Positions 47,701 through 57,642 of a stretch of 64,000 nucleotides of DNA are shown piece after piece; position 1 is the first letter of the stretch; each line of letters starts with the position of its first letter. The notes beneath the pieces were generated by a model. The model was not told the DNA's origin. It was given only the letters and a program-made list of their open reading frames with translations, and did not search any database. Source of the DNA: Actinomycetes bacterium (GTDB lineage: Bacteria > Actinomycetota > Acidimicrobiia > Acidimicrobiales > JAJYXR01); NCBI GenBank assembly GCA_021801795.1, contig JAJYXR010000027.1, forward strand, positions 55,027 through 119,026, in the 5' to 3' direction. A program made the translations under genes and the position numbers.

Positions 47701-48465
47701 TCAGGCAGTGGGGACCACGCGGAAGACCTCGGCCAGATTTCCCTCTGGAAGCCCTGCCACGCGGGCCGCATGCCCGAGCCATGCGCGCAGCATGCCGTCG
47801 AGCTGCTCGCCAGCGCCCACCTGGCTGCGATGACACCTGAGTGCAGCGATCTTCTTCTCGAAGGTGCCCGTCACATCCAGAGCGCGTAGGCTCGCGCCCA
47901 TCTCGGCGGCTTCCTCGGCAGATCTCGGGAGCTCCACCCCCATCAGCCACAGCTCGGGCACGCTATAGGGTTCGAGGCCCTCTTCGAGCAGCTCGGGGTG
48001 GGCGAATGGGTTCCTGGCATCGGGGTAGACAGCGCAGGTGGCTGCCTCACCGGCGGCTAGGTGGTCTGGATGGCTGGCGGCTATCCGCTGCCAGTTCCTC
48101 TCCGGCGACTGGGTCACCACGCGGTCGGGACGGAACCTGCGGATGACCCGGGATATGTCACGCCGCAACTCCAGGCCCGGCGCCAGCCGACCGTCAGGGT
48201 AACCGAGAAATGTTATGTCCTCCACGCCGAGAACCGCCGCTGCCTCGGTCTGTTCCCTGCGTCTGGTAGCAGCCATGTCGGACCGGCTCACCGATCGGTC
48301 GGAGCCCCCGGCGTCGCCGTCGGTAGCGATGCAGTAGGCCACCTCCACCCCCGAAGCCACCCATGCGGCCACGCTGCCGCCGGTGCCGAAGTCCACGTCG
48401 TCGGGATGAGCCGTCACCACGAGAACTCGTTCGATGCCTGTGGGGTCGTCGAGGGCAATGCTCAT
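47701..48465 (-). CDS. PIG-L family N-acetylglucosaminyl deacetylase-like protein
   Basis: 254 residues. Zinc motif AHPDDVDFGTGG near the N-terminus and SHPDHLAAGEA later are typical of the MshB/Mca/BshB-like LmbE family. It could act in mycothiol synthesis or detoxification, but no other mycothiol gene is nearby. ATG 48465 is preferred: a TAGGAT box ends 9 nt before it. GTG 48474 is also possible. Convergent with acnA. Confidence 0.85.
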   Translation of the reverse strand: MSIALDDPTGIERVLVVTAHPDDVDFGTGGSVAAWVASGVEVAYCIATDGDAGGSDRSVSRSDMAATRRREQTEAAAVLGVEDITFLGYPDGRLAPGLELRRDISRVIRRFRPDRVVTQSPERNWQRIAASHPDHLAAGEAATCAVYPDARNPFAHPELLEEGLEPYSVPELWLMGVELPRSAEEAAEMGASLRALDVTGTFEKKIAALRCHRSQVGAGEQLDGMLRAWLGHAARVAGLPEGNLAEVFRVVPTA

Positions 48466-48483
48466 AGCCGGCACATCCTACCG

Positions 48484-48553
48484 GCAGCTCGGCACGGGCA
48501 GCTCGGCACGGGCAGCTCGGCACGGGCAGCTCGGCACGGGCAGCTCGGCACGG
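48484..48553. repeat. 14-bp intergenic tandem repeat, five perfect copies
   Basis: GCAGCTCGGCACGG repeated five times without a change (48484, 48498, 48512, 48526, 48540), starting right after the stop of the C69 gene. The unit is not a multiple of three, unlike the arrays inside genes. Confidence 0.98.
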
Positions 48554-48554
48554 C

Positions 48555-49766
48555 TCAGACCGGAAGCAGCATTCGGGCCTTGGCGAGCGCGGCGCGGAGC
48601 CGCTCGGAGCAGTACTCATAGAACGACGACCAGGCCTGGGTCTCCACCGGAAGACTCTCTGCCTCCTGCCACAGCGCCGATTCCAGTGGGCCGAATATCT
48701 CCCGGATCGCCCCGAGCAGCGCCGGGTCGTTCTCGACCGCCCTGGCCAGCACATGGAAGCGCCACCAGACCTCCTCGTCGCTCAGCACCTCTGGGACCCC
48801 CAAGTCCGGGAGGGTAGGCAGGAACACCGAGGCACAGGGGTTTCCCTGGGCGAACCAGGCCCTCACCGGTTCGCCCTGGTCGCGGGGCAGCCAGGAGATC
48901 ATCGAGGCAGCGGTGGCCTGGTAGCCAGCTACGTGCATGCAGACGCTCACTCCCGTTCCGTCGGGCAGGGCATACTCCGGTGGAGGAACCACCTCTGCTG
49001 ACGGGCTCGACGGGGATCCCCAGGGTCCCGACCCATGGTCACGCATGTGGGCGGCCACGGCCGCCGGATCAGGGGCTGACATAGGGTCCCGGGACGCCAC
49101 GAAGTCCCGGCTGGCCGAGAGGCGCCTGTCGGCGTGACCGGTGGGAGCCTCCTGGTTACGCCATCCGTCGAAATCGGCCCCCTCGGGCAGGTCGTCCGAC
49201 GACAACGTCCAGTCCGACCCGAGGGTGATCCTGTTCGAGATGGCTACCCCTGTCTCATCGACCCCCACGCGCCTGGCCGCCCAGGTGCGCGCGGAGGTCT
49301 CCAGCACGAAGCAGTTCCCCGGATCAGCGACGAGGAAGGAGGACCAGTAGGGCTCTCGCGACGACTGGTCGGCGATGCCTCCCTGACCGTGCACGGCGAT
49401 GAGGTCGGTGATGACCGCGAGCGCATCTTCGGCGCTCGTGGAGCGTTCGAGACCGAGGCGCACCAGGTCCATGCCTATCAGCGCAGGTGGGAAGCTGTAG
49501 GGATCGTGGATGGTGTAGACCTTCTCGTTCCCTATGGCCACCCGGTGCTCGTTCAGCCCGTGCTCGACACCCCAGAGCCAGGTCGGGCGCGAGAGCACCA
49601 CCGCACATGCACCGGTGTCAGGGATCGAGAGGTACTGGGTGCCTAGAGTGCCGCCCGGCTCGCGGGCTGGACATGCCTCGATTACCTGTGGTTCGGCGAC
49701 TGGCCTGTCGGAGTTCTTCGCGAAGATCGAGCCGCCGGCCTGGTGGATCCAGAGGGTGTCGCACAT
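48555..49766 (-). CDS. C69-family/secernin-like Ntn hydrolase
   Basis: 403 residues starting MCDTLW: after removal of Met, Cys2 would be the catalytic nucleophile of the Ntn fold, as in dipeptidase A and secernins. IFAKNSDRPVAEPQ, and a GCAVVLSRPTWLWG-like strand, match. Cleaves small peptides or amides; true substrate unknown. Not EgtC, which has a glutamine-amidotransferase type N-terminus. 33 bp downstream of the helicase. Confidence 0.8.
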   Translation of the reverse strand: MCDTLWIHQAGGSIFAKNSDRPVAEPQVIEACPAREPGGTLGTQYLSIPDTGACAVVLSRPTWLWGVEHGLNEHRVAIGNEKVYTIHDPYSFPPALIGMDLVRLGLERSTSAEDALAVITDLIAVHGQGGIADQSSREPYWSSFLVADPGNCFVLETSARTWAARRVGVDETGVAISNRITLGSDWTLSSDDLPEGADFDGWRNQEAPTGHADRRLSASRDFVASRDPMSAPDPAAVAAHMRDHGSGPWGSPSSPSAEVVPPPEYALPDGTGVSVCMHVAGYQATAASMISWLPRDQGEPVRAWFAQGNPCASVFLPTLPDLGVPEVLSDEEVWWRFHVLARAVENDPALLGAIREIFGPLESALWQEAESLPVETQAWSSFYEYCSERLRAALAKARMLLPV

Positions 49767-49799
49767 GCGAGTCGGGTACCCGGTCGACCAGGGGTGAGG

Positions 49800-50984
49800 C
49801 TAGGAAGGGCCGTCATCCGGCTTCCACGAAACCAGATCCCCGAGGCGGGGGTCGTTCGAGAAGACCTCGACTATCGGCATGCACATCGACAGCCGCTTCT
49901 GGATGCGCTCCACGTCACGGATCTGGTCCCATAGGACCAGGGTCGCGACCACACCTGAGCCTCCGGCCCGAGCGGTCCTGCCGGAACGGTGCAGGTATGC
50001 CTTATGGTCCTCGGGCGGATCGTAGTGGACAACCACATCCACGTCGTCGATGTCGAGCCCACGGGCCGCTACGTCGGTGGCCACCAGGACCGGCATCCGC
50101 CCCGATGCGAACCCCTGGAGTGCCTTCTCCCTGAAGGCCTGGCGCAGGTCACCGTGGATGGCCACCGCCTGGACGTTCTCGGACCTGAGCTGTTCGACCA
50201 GCCTGTCCACCCCACGCTTGGTCCGCACGAAGACTATGGCCTTCTTCGCGCCGCGGCAGATGGCAGCAGCCACCCGAGCCTTGTCCATCTGGTGGACCTG
50301 GAGGAAGCGATGCTCCATCTCCTCCACCGTCGGCTGGTCGGACTCCACCTCGTGGAGCACCGGATCGCTCAGATGACGGCGGACCAGCCTGTCGACGTCC
50401 CCATCGAGCGTCGCAGAGAAGAGCATGGTCTGGTGAGGAGCGGTGATCCTGCGCAGAAGCCAGTCGACCTGTGGCAGGAACCCCATGTCAGCCATCCGGT
50501 CCGCCTCGTCGAGTACCACCACCTCCACCGACGCGAGCTCCACCTCCCTACGGTCCACCAGGTCAATGAGACGCCCCGGCGTGGCAATCACGATGTCGGC
50601 ACCCTGGTGAAGCTTCTTTATCTGCCGCTCGATGTCGGCACCGCCGTAGAGAAGGGCCATGCTGCGGCCGACTGCCTCCCCGAGAGGCTCGAGCACCTCG
50701 TGCACCTGCATGGCCAGCTCCCTCGTGGGTACCAGCACCAGGCCAACCGGTCGTCTACGCTTGGCCTTCGCCGAGCGCATGAGCAGGGGCAGTCCGAACG
50801 CGAGGGTCTTGCCCGAGCCGGTCTTAGCCTTTCCGCAGACGTCCCTGCCGGCCAGTGCGTCGGGTATCGCCTCGCACTGGACTGCGAAGGGGTGGGTGAT
50901 CCCCTGTGATGCCAGCGCGGCCACCAGCGCCGGGTCGACCCCCAGGTACTCGAAGGTCGCGACCCGATCTATCGTCGTCGTCAT
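49800..50984 (-). CDS. DEAD-box RNA helicase
   Basis: 394 residues with the RecA pair: Q motif ITHPFAVQCEAIP, Walker A AKTGSGKT, PTREL, DEAD in VVVLDEADRMADMGF, SAT in LFSATLDG, and YLHRSGRTARAG. A compact form without a long tail. ATG 50984 has GGAAG upstream; GTG 50990 is possible. Likely RNA remodelling or ribosome assembly. Confidence 0.93.
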   Translation of the reverse strand: MTTTIDRVATFEYLGVDPALVAALASQGITHPFAVQCEAIPDALAGRDVCGKAKTGSGKTLAFGLPLLMRSAKAKRRRPVGLVLVPTRELAMQVHEVLEPLGEAVGRSMALLYGGADIERQIKKLHQGADIVIATPGRLIDLVDRREVELASVEVVVLDEADRMADMGFLPQVDWLLRRITAPHQTMLFSATLDGDVDRLVRRHLSDPVLHEVESDQPTVEEMEHRFLQVHQMDKARVAAAICRGAKKAIVFVRTKRGVDRLVEQLRSENVQAVAIHGDLRQAFREKALQGFASGRMPVLVATDVAARGLDIDDVDVVVHYDPPEDHKAYLHRSGRTARAGGSGVVATLVLWDQIRDVERIQKRLSMCMPIVEVFSNDPRLGDLVSWKPDDGPS

Positions 50985-51144
50985 GTCCACTTCCGTTCAC
51001 GGTGGCTGCGCGAGGGCAGGGTGAGCGTAGGAGGTCCTGCTCTGCGACATCTTTAGCGCCGCTGCCGGGCCTGCACCCACCCGGGACTTCCACTAGTCCC
51101 AAAGGGCGGCACGCCACCTATTCGCAGACAATGCTACCAGGCGG
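50985..51144 (-). other. thiC-helicase gap
   Basis: 160 bp. A weak hairpin (GGGACT / AGTCCC) follows thiC at 51090-51110. It must hold the helicase promoter, but no clear boxes are visible. Confidence 0.35.
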
Positions 51145-52947
<1,803 letters not shown>

Positions 52948-52999
52948 CTAATCCTCGGAGTCTCCCGCATCCTCGATGGCAGCTCTGCACGCACCCAGA

Positions 53000-53005
53000 T
53001 AGGCT
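53000..53005 (+). promoter_or_regulatory. -10 box TAGGCT, probable leaderless bcp promoter
   Basis: TAGGCT ends 8 nt before the bcp ATG, and no Shine-Dalgarno lies between. The 92-bp gap to the riboswitch has no other signal; no good -35 seen. Confidence 0.4.
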
Positions 53006-53013
53006 GCCTGGTC

Positions 53014-53493
53014 ATGAGCGGACAGAGCGTGAGGCTGGAGGCTGGCGACTCAGCACCCGAGTTCAGGCTGCCCGACCAGGATGGCAAGCCGGTCTCCCTG
53101 AAGGACTTCCGTGGCCGCAGGGTCGTCGTGTACTTCTACCCAGCCGACGACACGCCTGGATGCACCAAGGAGGCCTGCCAGTTCAACGACGACCTCGATT
53201 CCTTCAGGGGATCGGGCATCGAGATCATCGGCATATCACCCGACGCTGCCACTAAGCACCAGCGCTTCCGCGAAAAGTACGGGCTGCGGTTCTCGCTGCT
53301 GACCGACGAGGACCGCTCGGTGATGGAGGCCTACGGAGCCTGGGGAACGAAGACCCTCTACGGAAAGAAGTCCCTCGGGGTCATACGTTCTACCTTCTTG
53401 GTGGATCCCGACGGGGTGATCGAGCGTGCCTGGTACAACGTCCGCGCGGACGGCCACGCGGCGAAGGTCCTAGCCGAAGCCGCCAGCCGGTGA
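53014..53493 (+). CDS. bcp: Thioredoxin-dependent peroxiredoxin (Bcp/PrxQ)
   Basis: 159 residues. Peroxidatic and resolving cysteines in DDTPGCTKEACQF (C-x4-C), the atypical 2-Cys PrxQ type; GDSAPEFRLPDQDGKPVSLKDF opening and YGVWG-like AYGAWGTKTLYGK. Reduces peroxides in the cytoplasm. Divergent from thiC. Confidence 0.94.
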   Translation: MSGQSVRLEAGDSAPEFRLPDQDGKPVSLKDFRGRRVVVYFYPADDTPGCTKEACQFNDDLDSFRGSGIEIIGISPDAATKHQRFREKYGLRFSLLTDEDRSVMEAYGAWGTKTLYGKKSLGVIRSTFLVDPDGVIERAWYNVRADGHAAKVLAEAASR

Positions 53494-53501
53494 CCGAACC
53501 G

Positions 53502-53530
53502 TTGACCGGAGAGCTGAGCCAGCCTACTCT
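53502..53530 (+). promoter_or_regulatory. Promoter TTGACC-N17-TACTCT, leaderless
   Basis: -35 TTGACC (53502-53507), 17-bp spacer, -10 TACTCT (53525-53530), ATG of the first pilZ gene 6 nt later. The best promoter match in the window. Confidence 0.72.
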
Positions 53531-53536
53531 TTACCC

Positions 53537-54211
53537 ATGGGTATCCTGAGGCGGGGTTCCGAGGCTGGCGCACCAGAGCCCTCCCGGAGTGCCGCCCATC
53601 CTCGCGAGTGGCCCCCGGAGGGCACCCACGTCATCCTGGTCCTCGGCAAGTACAAGACTGGATATCGTTCTGAGGTAGTCCTTCACGATCGCAGCCGGGA
53701 GCTCTTCGAGCTGGCCGAGCCGCACATACCCGGCGAGACCATACTGGCTGACTCAGGAGATCTCATCACCGTCACCTGGACCTCTCCGGGAGGCGTCCAT
53801 GCGCTTCGAACCAGGCTCGTAGAGGTACCGGTGAAGCCACCTGTGTGGCGCGTCGAGCCGACCAGCCCGGTCGCCCTGGTGAACCGCAGACGCCACCCGC
53901 GTGCACCCTGGCGGGCTAGGGCACGCCTTATCCTGGCGTCCGGGGAGGAGTACGAGGTGTCGCTCATCGACGTCAGCGAGGGTGGGTTCAGGGTCATCTC
54001 GCCCAAGCCTGTGAAGGCCGGAGCGGGCGCGCCGGTAGTTACACGCATACCAATCGAGGGAGGCGACCCCGTCGAGGCTAACGGAAGCGTCGCCTGGCAC
54101 CGCATGCACGGCCAGCAAACCGAGCTGGGACTGACGATCCAGGACGTGACCAGGCGCGATATAGCACGGATCCGCGACCTAGTGCACCGGGTGCTCCGTA
54201 ACGGTCGCTGA
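53537..54211 (+). CDS. PilZ-domain protein (c-di-GMP receptor), first copy
   Basis: 224 residues. N-terminal YcgR-like domain (about 30-115) then PilZ with NRRRHPR (RxxxR) near 118 and DVSEGGF (DxSxxG) near 147, the two c-di-GMP contact motifs. No membrane segment. It may act as a flagellar brake as YcgR does, given the flagellar genes 3 kb away. Confidence 0.88.
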   Translation: MGILRRGSEAGAPEPSRSAAHPREWPPEGTHVILVLGKYKTGYRSEVVLHDRSRELFELAEPHIPGETILADSGDLITVTWTSPGGVHALRTRLVEVPVKPPVWRVEPTSPVALVNRRRHPRAPWRARARLILASGEEYEVSLIDVSEGGFRVISPKPVKAGAGAPVVTRIPIEGGDPVEANGSVAWHRMHGQQTELGLTIQDVTRRDIARIRDLVHRVLRNGR

Positions 54212-54222
54212 GCGCGCCGTCC

Positions 54223-54873
54223 ATGTTCTTAAGGAAAGCCGGTTCAGCCCTGCCCGAGCCAGGTACCGACGTGCGCCTGCGCCTCGAGGGCGATCCCGCG
54301 CACCGGACACTGGAGGCACGCGTGCTGCAGTCCGACACCAGGCGCCATGCTCTGGTGATCAGATCGCCCTCCTGGCAGGGCAACACGGTGGCTGCCCCCA
54401 TCGGCACCCGCGTGGCCATCGCCTGGTGGGTCCGCGAGGGGGAACACGTAGCCGTGGCACGCATCGTGAGCGTGGCCGGGGAGACGATCCCGAAGTGGGT
54501 GCTGCGCGCGGAGGGACCCGCCCATGTCGCCCAGAACCGCGACTTCGTCCGGGTGGACATGGTGGGACGGATTACCCTGGACGCGATCGGTATGGTGGCG
54601 GACGCGACGATGCTCGACCTGTCCGAAGGCGGGATGCGGTGCACCGTCAAGCCTCACCAGCGCCTTAACAAGGGTCAGACCGTAGAGACCACGCTCAGCC
54701 TGGGCAACGAGCAGGTCCCCGTGAAGGCCGAGATCATGCGCGCCACAGACCGCCACGACCCGCCTCGCATCGAGCTCGGCCTGCGCTTCGTCGACATGAG
54801 CGAGCGCTCGAACGATGCCATCAGGCGCTACGTGTTCGAGGTACTGCGCGAGCAGCGCAGGCACCATGCATGA
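54223..54873 (+). CDS. PilZ-domain protein, second copy
   Basis: 216 residues with the same plan; PilZ motifs NRDFVR (RxxxR) and DLSEGGM are kept. It diverges strongly from the first copy although only 11 bp away, so the two are old paralogues with perhaps different partners. Confidence 0.85.
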   Translation: MFLRKAGSALPEPGTDVRLRLEGDPAHRTLEARVLQSDTRRHALVIRSPSWQGNTVAAPIGTRVAIAWWVREGEHVAVARIVSVAGETIPKWVLRAEGPAHVAQNRDFVRVDMVGRITLDAIGMVADATMLDLSEGGMRCTVKPHQRLNKGQTVETTLSLGNEQVPVKAEIMRATDRHDPPRIELGLRFVDMSERSNDAIRRYVFEVLREQRRHHA

Positions 54874-54923
54874 GCAGTCGGCTCACACCTTCCAACCTCG
54901 CCCCGCAGACCAGACAGCTCGAC

Positions 54924-55652
54924 TCAGGCAGCGTACGGACGGGGCTTGACTGGCTCCGCGTTCCATGTGAGCAACCCGATTCCAAGATCTTCTGCCAAGG
55001 CATCTGCCCTGTCGTAGATCCTCATGCCGTAGCAGTACGGAAGGATCGTACCGGTGAGTCCTAGTCGGGAAACGAGGCCCGCCAGCGACGTATGGAACCT
55101 CCGAACGTCGGCCGGGCGGAGCCTCACCTTCGCCTCTACGACGAAGGTGACCGTCTGGCCGTTTCCGTCTTCAGCGCTCGCCAGGACATCGACCTCGCTC
55201 TCGCCAAGATCGACGGTCATGGGTTCACCATGCAGGGTCCAGCCGCGGTCCAGCGCCACCATCTCGACACCGGCAGCAGCATCCTGCTCGACCCCACCAC
55301 CGACGACGGCCGAAAGGGTGCCCACCTCGCTGCGAAGAGCTGCCTGGCCCTGAGCGAAGTCGGCCACCTTCTCGGAGAGGGTGCCCACCTCGCTGCGAAG
55401 GGCTGCCTGGCCCTGAGCGAAGTCGGCCACCTTCTCGGAGAGGGTGCCCACCTCGCTGCGAAGGGTGCCCTGGCCCTCAGCTAGATCGGCGATCTTATCG
55501 GTGAGCTGGTCCAGCCTGGTGGTGAGGCGAAGATCCATCTCGGCGACGCGGGCTGGCAGGCTGAGCAGTTCATCGCCAAGCAGGACAGACCGAAGCTGCG
55601 CGCGCAGACCCTCGTCCTGCTCGATCTGGCGAATGATGTCAAGCGTGTCCAC
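54924..55652 (-). CDS. Coiled-coil PD-(D/E)XK nuclease-like protein (DUF3782 type)
   Basis: 242 residues. Coiled coil of residues about 40-115 made from 21-residue units (LSEKVADFAQGQAALRSEVGT, abbreviated: three heptads each). The C-terminal half has SEVDVLA and VVEAKVR, spaced like the D...ExK of PD-(D/E)XK nucleases. Comparable proteins occur in many genomes with varying repeat counts; role unknown. GTG start is preceded by TATCCT 6 nt upstream. Confidence 0.65.
   Translation of the reverse strand: MDTLDIIRQIEQDEGLRAQLRSVLLGDELLSLPARVAEMDLRLTTRLDQLTDKIADLAEGQGTLRSEVGTLSEKVADFAQGQAALRSEVGTLSEKVADFAQGQAALRSEVGTLSAVVGGGVEQDAAAGVEMVALDRGWTLHGEPMTVDLGESEVDVLASAEDGNGQTVTFVVEAKVRLRPADVRRFHTSLAGLVSRLGLTGTILPYCYGMRIYDRADALAEDLGIGLLTWNAEPVKPRPYAA
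55318..55506. repeat. 63-bp tandem repeat (2 near-perfect, 1 degenerate copy)
   Basis: Units at 55318, 55381 and 55444. The first two differ by one base, the third is diverged. Each encodes 21 residues, exactly three heptads, so copy change keeps the coiled-coil phase. Confidence 0.95.
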
Positions 55653-55658
55653 GGTACC

Positions 55659-55664
55659 AGGATA
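55659..55664 (-). promoter_or_regulatory. -10 box TATCCT, probable leaderless promoter
   Basis: TATCCT on the minus strand 6 nt before the GTG at 55652. A weak ACTTGA may be a -35 at 16-bp spacing. Confidence 0.4.
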
Positions 55665-55687
55665 CCAGCGACTGGTAAGATCAAGTC

Positions 55688-56560
55688 CTAGGAAGTCGGG
55701 CGGGTGGCCATGACGACCACCTGGGCACTGCAGGTGAACTGGCTGGCCAGGTCCTCAGTGGCGTAGAGCTCCAGGCACTCGTCGAACTCCTCCGGTGCCA
55801 TGATCCCTCGCTCCACGATCTCGCCGCGGGCACTCATCAGGCGTCCCACGTCGAACTGGCGTGCCAGGCCGTCGGGGTGGCTCGGCGCGTGGAGCGACTG
55901 GGGCCAGATAAGCGTGGTGACCACGTCGAACCCCGAGCTCTCCAGGTAGGTGGACAGCTTCCGCCCTACGTAGCGATCCTGGCCCTTCGATGCCGCCAGC
56001 TCTACGAAGGCTCTGTGCAGCCGTGGGAAGGCATCGGAGACCTCCGGGTAAACCAGGCTGAACTGGTCGTCTACGTCCATGAGGCACACGTAGCCTCCTG
56101 GCCGGACCACCCGCCACAGCTCGGCACCTGCGGCCAGGGGATCGGCCAGGTACTGGTAGACGAGCCTGCCGATAACGAGATCGAAGTGCTCGCCTCCGTA
56201 TGGCAGCGAGTACGCTTCGCCGAGATCGAAACTGGGCAATACGCCGGAGAACACCTCCTCCTCGGCCAGCAAGTCAGCCAGGTGGCGCGCCACCTGGAGC
56301 TTCGACTCGTCCGCGTCGACCCCATGCACCCGAGACGAGGCCTGAGCTGCGAGCTCCAGTGCGATGCCACCGAACCCGGTGCCGAGATCCAGGACGGTCC
56401 AGGACTCCTCCGCGGTGATGAGGCCGAGCAGAGCCCTCCAGGAGCCGGCGGTGAACACCGTCTGCTCGAAGAGCCAGCGCTCCTCCATCTCCTGGTGATC
56501 GGACAGGTAGCCTGCGAGCACCGCGTCGATAACGGCTGAAACATCGGGGTCTAGCTTCAC
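55688..56560 (-). CDS. Class I SAM-dependent methyltransferase
   Basis: 290 residues. SAM motif I VLDLGTGFGGIALELA, acidic motif II GVDADESK, and motif VVRPGGYVCLMDVDD. Substrate unknown. GTG at 56560 is preceded by TAGTCT with 6 nt between, again without a Shine-Dalgarno. Between the nuclease-like gene and the flagellar group; a link to flagella cannot be shown. Confidence 0.8.
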   Translation of the reverse strand: MKLDPDVSAVIDAVLAGYLSDHQEMEERWLFEQTVFTAGSWRALLGLITAEESWTVLDLGTGFGGIALELAAQASSRVHGVDADESKLQVARHLADLLAEEEVFSGVLPSFDLGEAYSLPYGGEHFDLVIGRLVYQYLADPLAAGAELWRVVRPGGYVCLMDVDDQFSLVYPEVSDAFPRLHRAFVELAASKGQDRYVGRKLSTYLESSGFDVVTTLIWPQSLHAPSHPDGLARQFDVGRLMSARGEIVERGIMAPEEFDECLELYATEDLASQFTCSAQVVVMATRPTS

Positions 56561-56566
56561 GGAAGT

Positions 56567-56572
56567 AGACTA
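56567..56572 (-). promoter_or_regulatory. -10 box TAGTCT, probable leaderless promoter
   Basis: TAGTCT on the minus strand 6 nt before the methyltransferase GTG. No good -35. Confidence 0.35.
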
Positions 56573-56707
56573 GAGGTTCTTCCGCTGTCCGCGCTGCATC
56601 GGCGGGGCGTGCTGAGCAGGCGGGTCTCCGCATCGGATGCATTAGCTGCTTCCAGCGCCAGGCCCGCCACCCATGGCCAGCACCCGCCGGCATCGCCGGC
56701 ACCAGGG

Positions 56708-57106
56708 TCAGGCCCGCCGGTCGACGAAACGCGGAGCGGGGCTGGCTGCACTTCCGGTGCCCCCAGGACCAGGGCCGAAGGAGCCCACCCGTTCCTCCAT
56801 CGCTGCCACCGCCTGGCCGAGTGCGTCTGCCAGCACCACCGCCTGGCGTTCGAGCTCCCGCGTCGCGATCAGCACCGATTGGGCCCTCTCCAACAGATCG
56901 GCCGGTATGGGTCCAGGGTCTTCATGGGGCGGCTCGAAGCGAGCCAGCAGTGCGTCGGGTGAACCTGGCCCAGCCGAGCCGGCAGGTAGCGCAATGGGAC
57001 CTGCCTCACCGAGCAGGCGCCCCTCGACCGGCTGCTCGATGAGAGCCCGCCATCCAGCCAGGTCGCGCTCCATGGCGTCGAGAAGCTCCTGCCACGACGC
57101 AGCCAT
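56708..57106 (-). CDS. Small helical protein downstream of fliS, possibly FliT/FlgN-like
   Basis: 132 residues, start supported by AGGGA 8 nt upstream, 9 nt after the fliS stop. Helical N-terminus (WQELLDAMERDLAGWRALIE) and a second helix (LLERAQSVLIATRELERQAVVLADAL). Size, helix pattern and place resemble FliT/FlgN flagellar export chaperones, but I see no diagnostic motif. Confidence 0.55.
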   Translation of the reverse strand: MAASWQELLDAMERDLAGWRALIEQPVEGRLLGEAGPIALPAGSAGPGSPDALLARFEPPHEDPGPIPADLLERAQSVLIATRELERQAVVLADALGQAVAAMEERVGSFGPGPGGTGSAASPAPRFVDRRA

Positions 57107-57115
57107 CGATGGTCC

Positions 57116-57556
57116 CTAGGCTGCGCCGTGGACGGCCAGGGCAGGCGGCACCATCGCACCCGGCCCGGCGGCGGCGTCCTCCAGGGCATAGCGCTCTGCA
57201 GCCAGATGCCAGGCCGATGCCAGCTGGCGAGCGATGTCGGCACACTGGTCTATGCGGGCACGGTCCTTATAGGTGTCGGCAAGCAGGGTCTCGCGGTGCA
57301 GGAAGTCGTAGAGCGCTGCCAGCTTCGGTGCATGCTCCCAGACCTCCAGGCGAAGCGTGGCTCGGAGGTAGCGGATCACCTCGGTGGCATGGCACAGCGC
57401 CCTGTGCACGCCCTCGATGTCGTTTACCTCGAGTGCCGTCTCGGCTTGGGCGAAGTCGGCCACGAGCCGGTCGTAGACCATCACCACCAGCTTTCCCGCG
57501 CCCGCGGTGGCTACCGAATCACCCATGTAGCGCTGCTCTACCGACTGCATCACCAC
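57116..57556 (-). CDS. fliS: Flagellin export chaperone FliS
   Basis: 146 residues. QRYMGDSVATAGAGKLVVMVYDRLVADFAQAE matches the FliS opening (Y...V.TA...LI.MLYDG). Binds flagellin before export. GTG 57556 has AAGGGG upstream; ATG 57550 possible. Downstream of fliD. Confidence 0.9.
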   Translation of the reverse strand: MVMQSVEQRYMGDSVATAGAGKLVVMVYDRLVADFAQAETALEVNDIEGVHRALCHATEVIRYLRATLRLEVWEHAPKLAALYDFLHRETLLADTYKDRARIDQCADIARQLASAWHLAAERYALEDAAAGPGAMVPPALAVHGAA

Positions 57557-57642
57557 GGCCTACCCCTTCCCTCGACACACCCGGCTGCTACCAGCGTGGC
57601 ACCTCCTGTGGCACTCTGGCGAGCGGACGCGAAAGCCACGAC

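Noticed and set aside
47655..47720. Bidirectional terminator between acnA and the PIG-L gene
   Set aside because: Only a 7-bp ACTGCCT/AGGCAGT pairing with a long loop and no T-tract; too weak to call.
48555..49766. C69-like gene as EgtC of the ergothioneine pathway
   Set aside because: Sequence fits dipeptidase/secernin rather than EgtC and it lies 8 kb from egtB-egtD.
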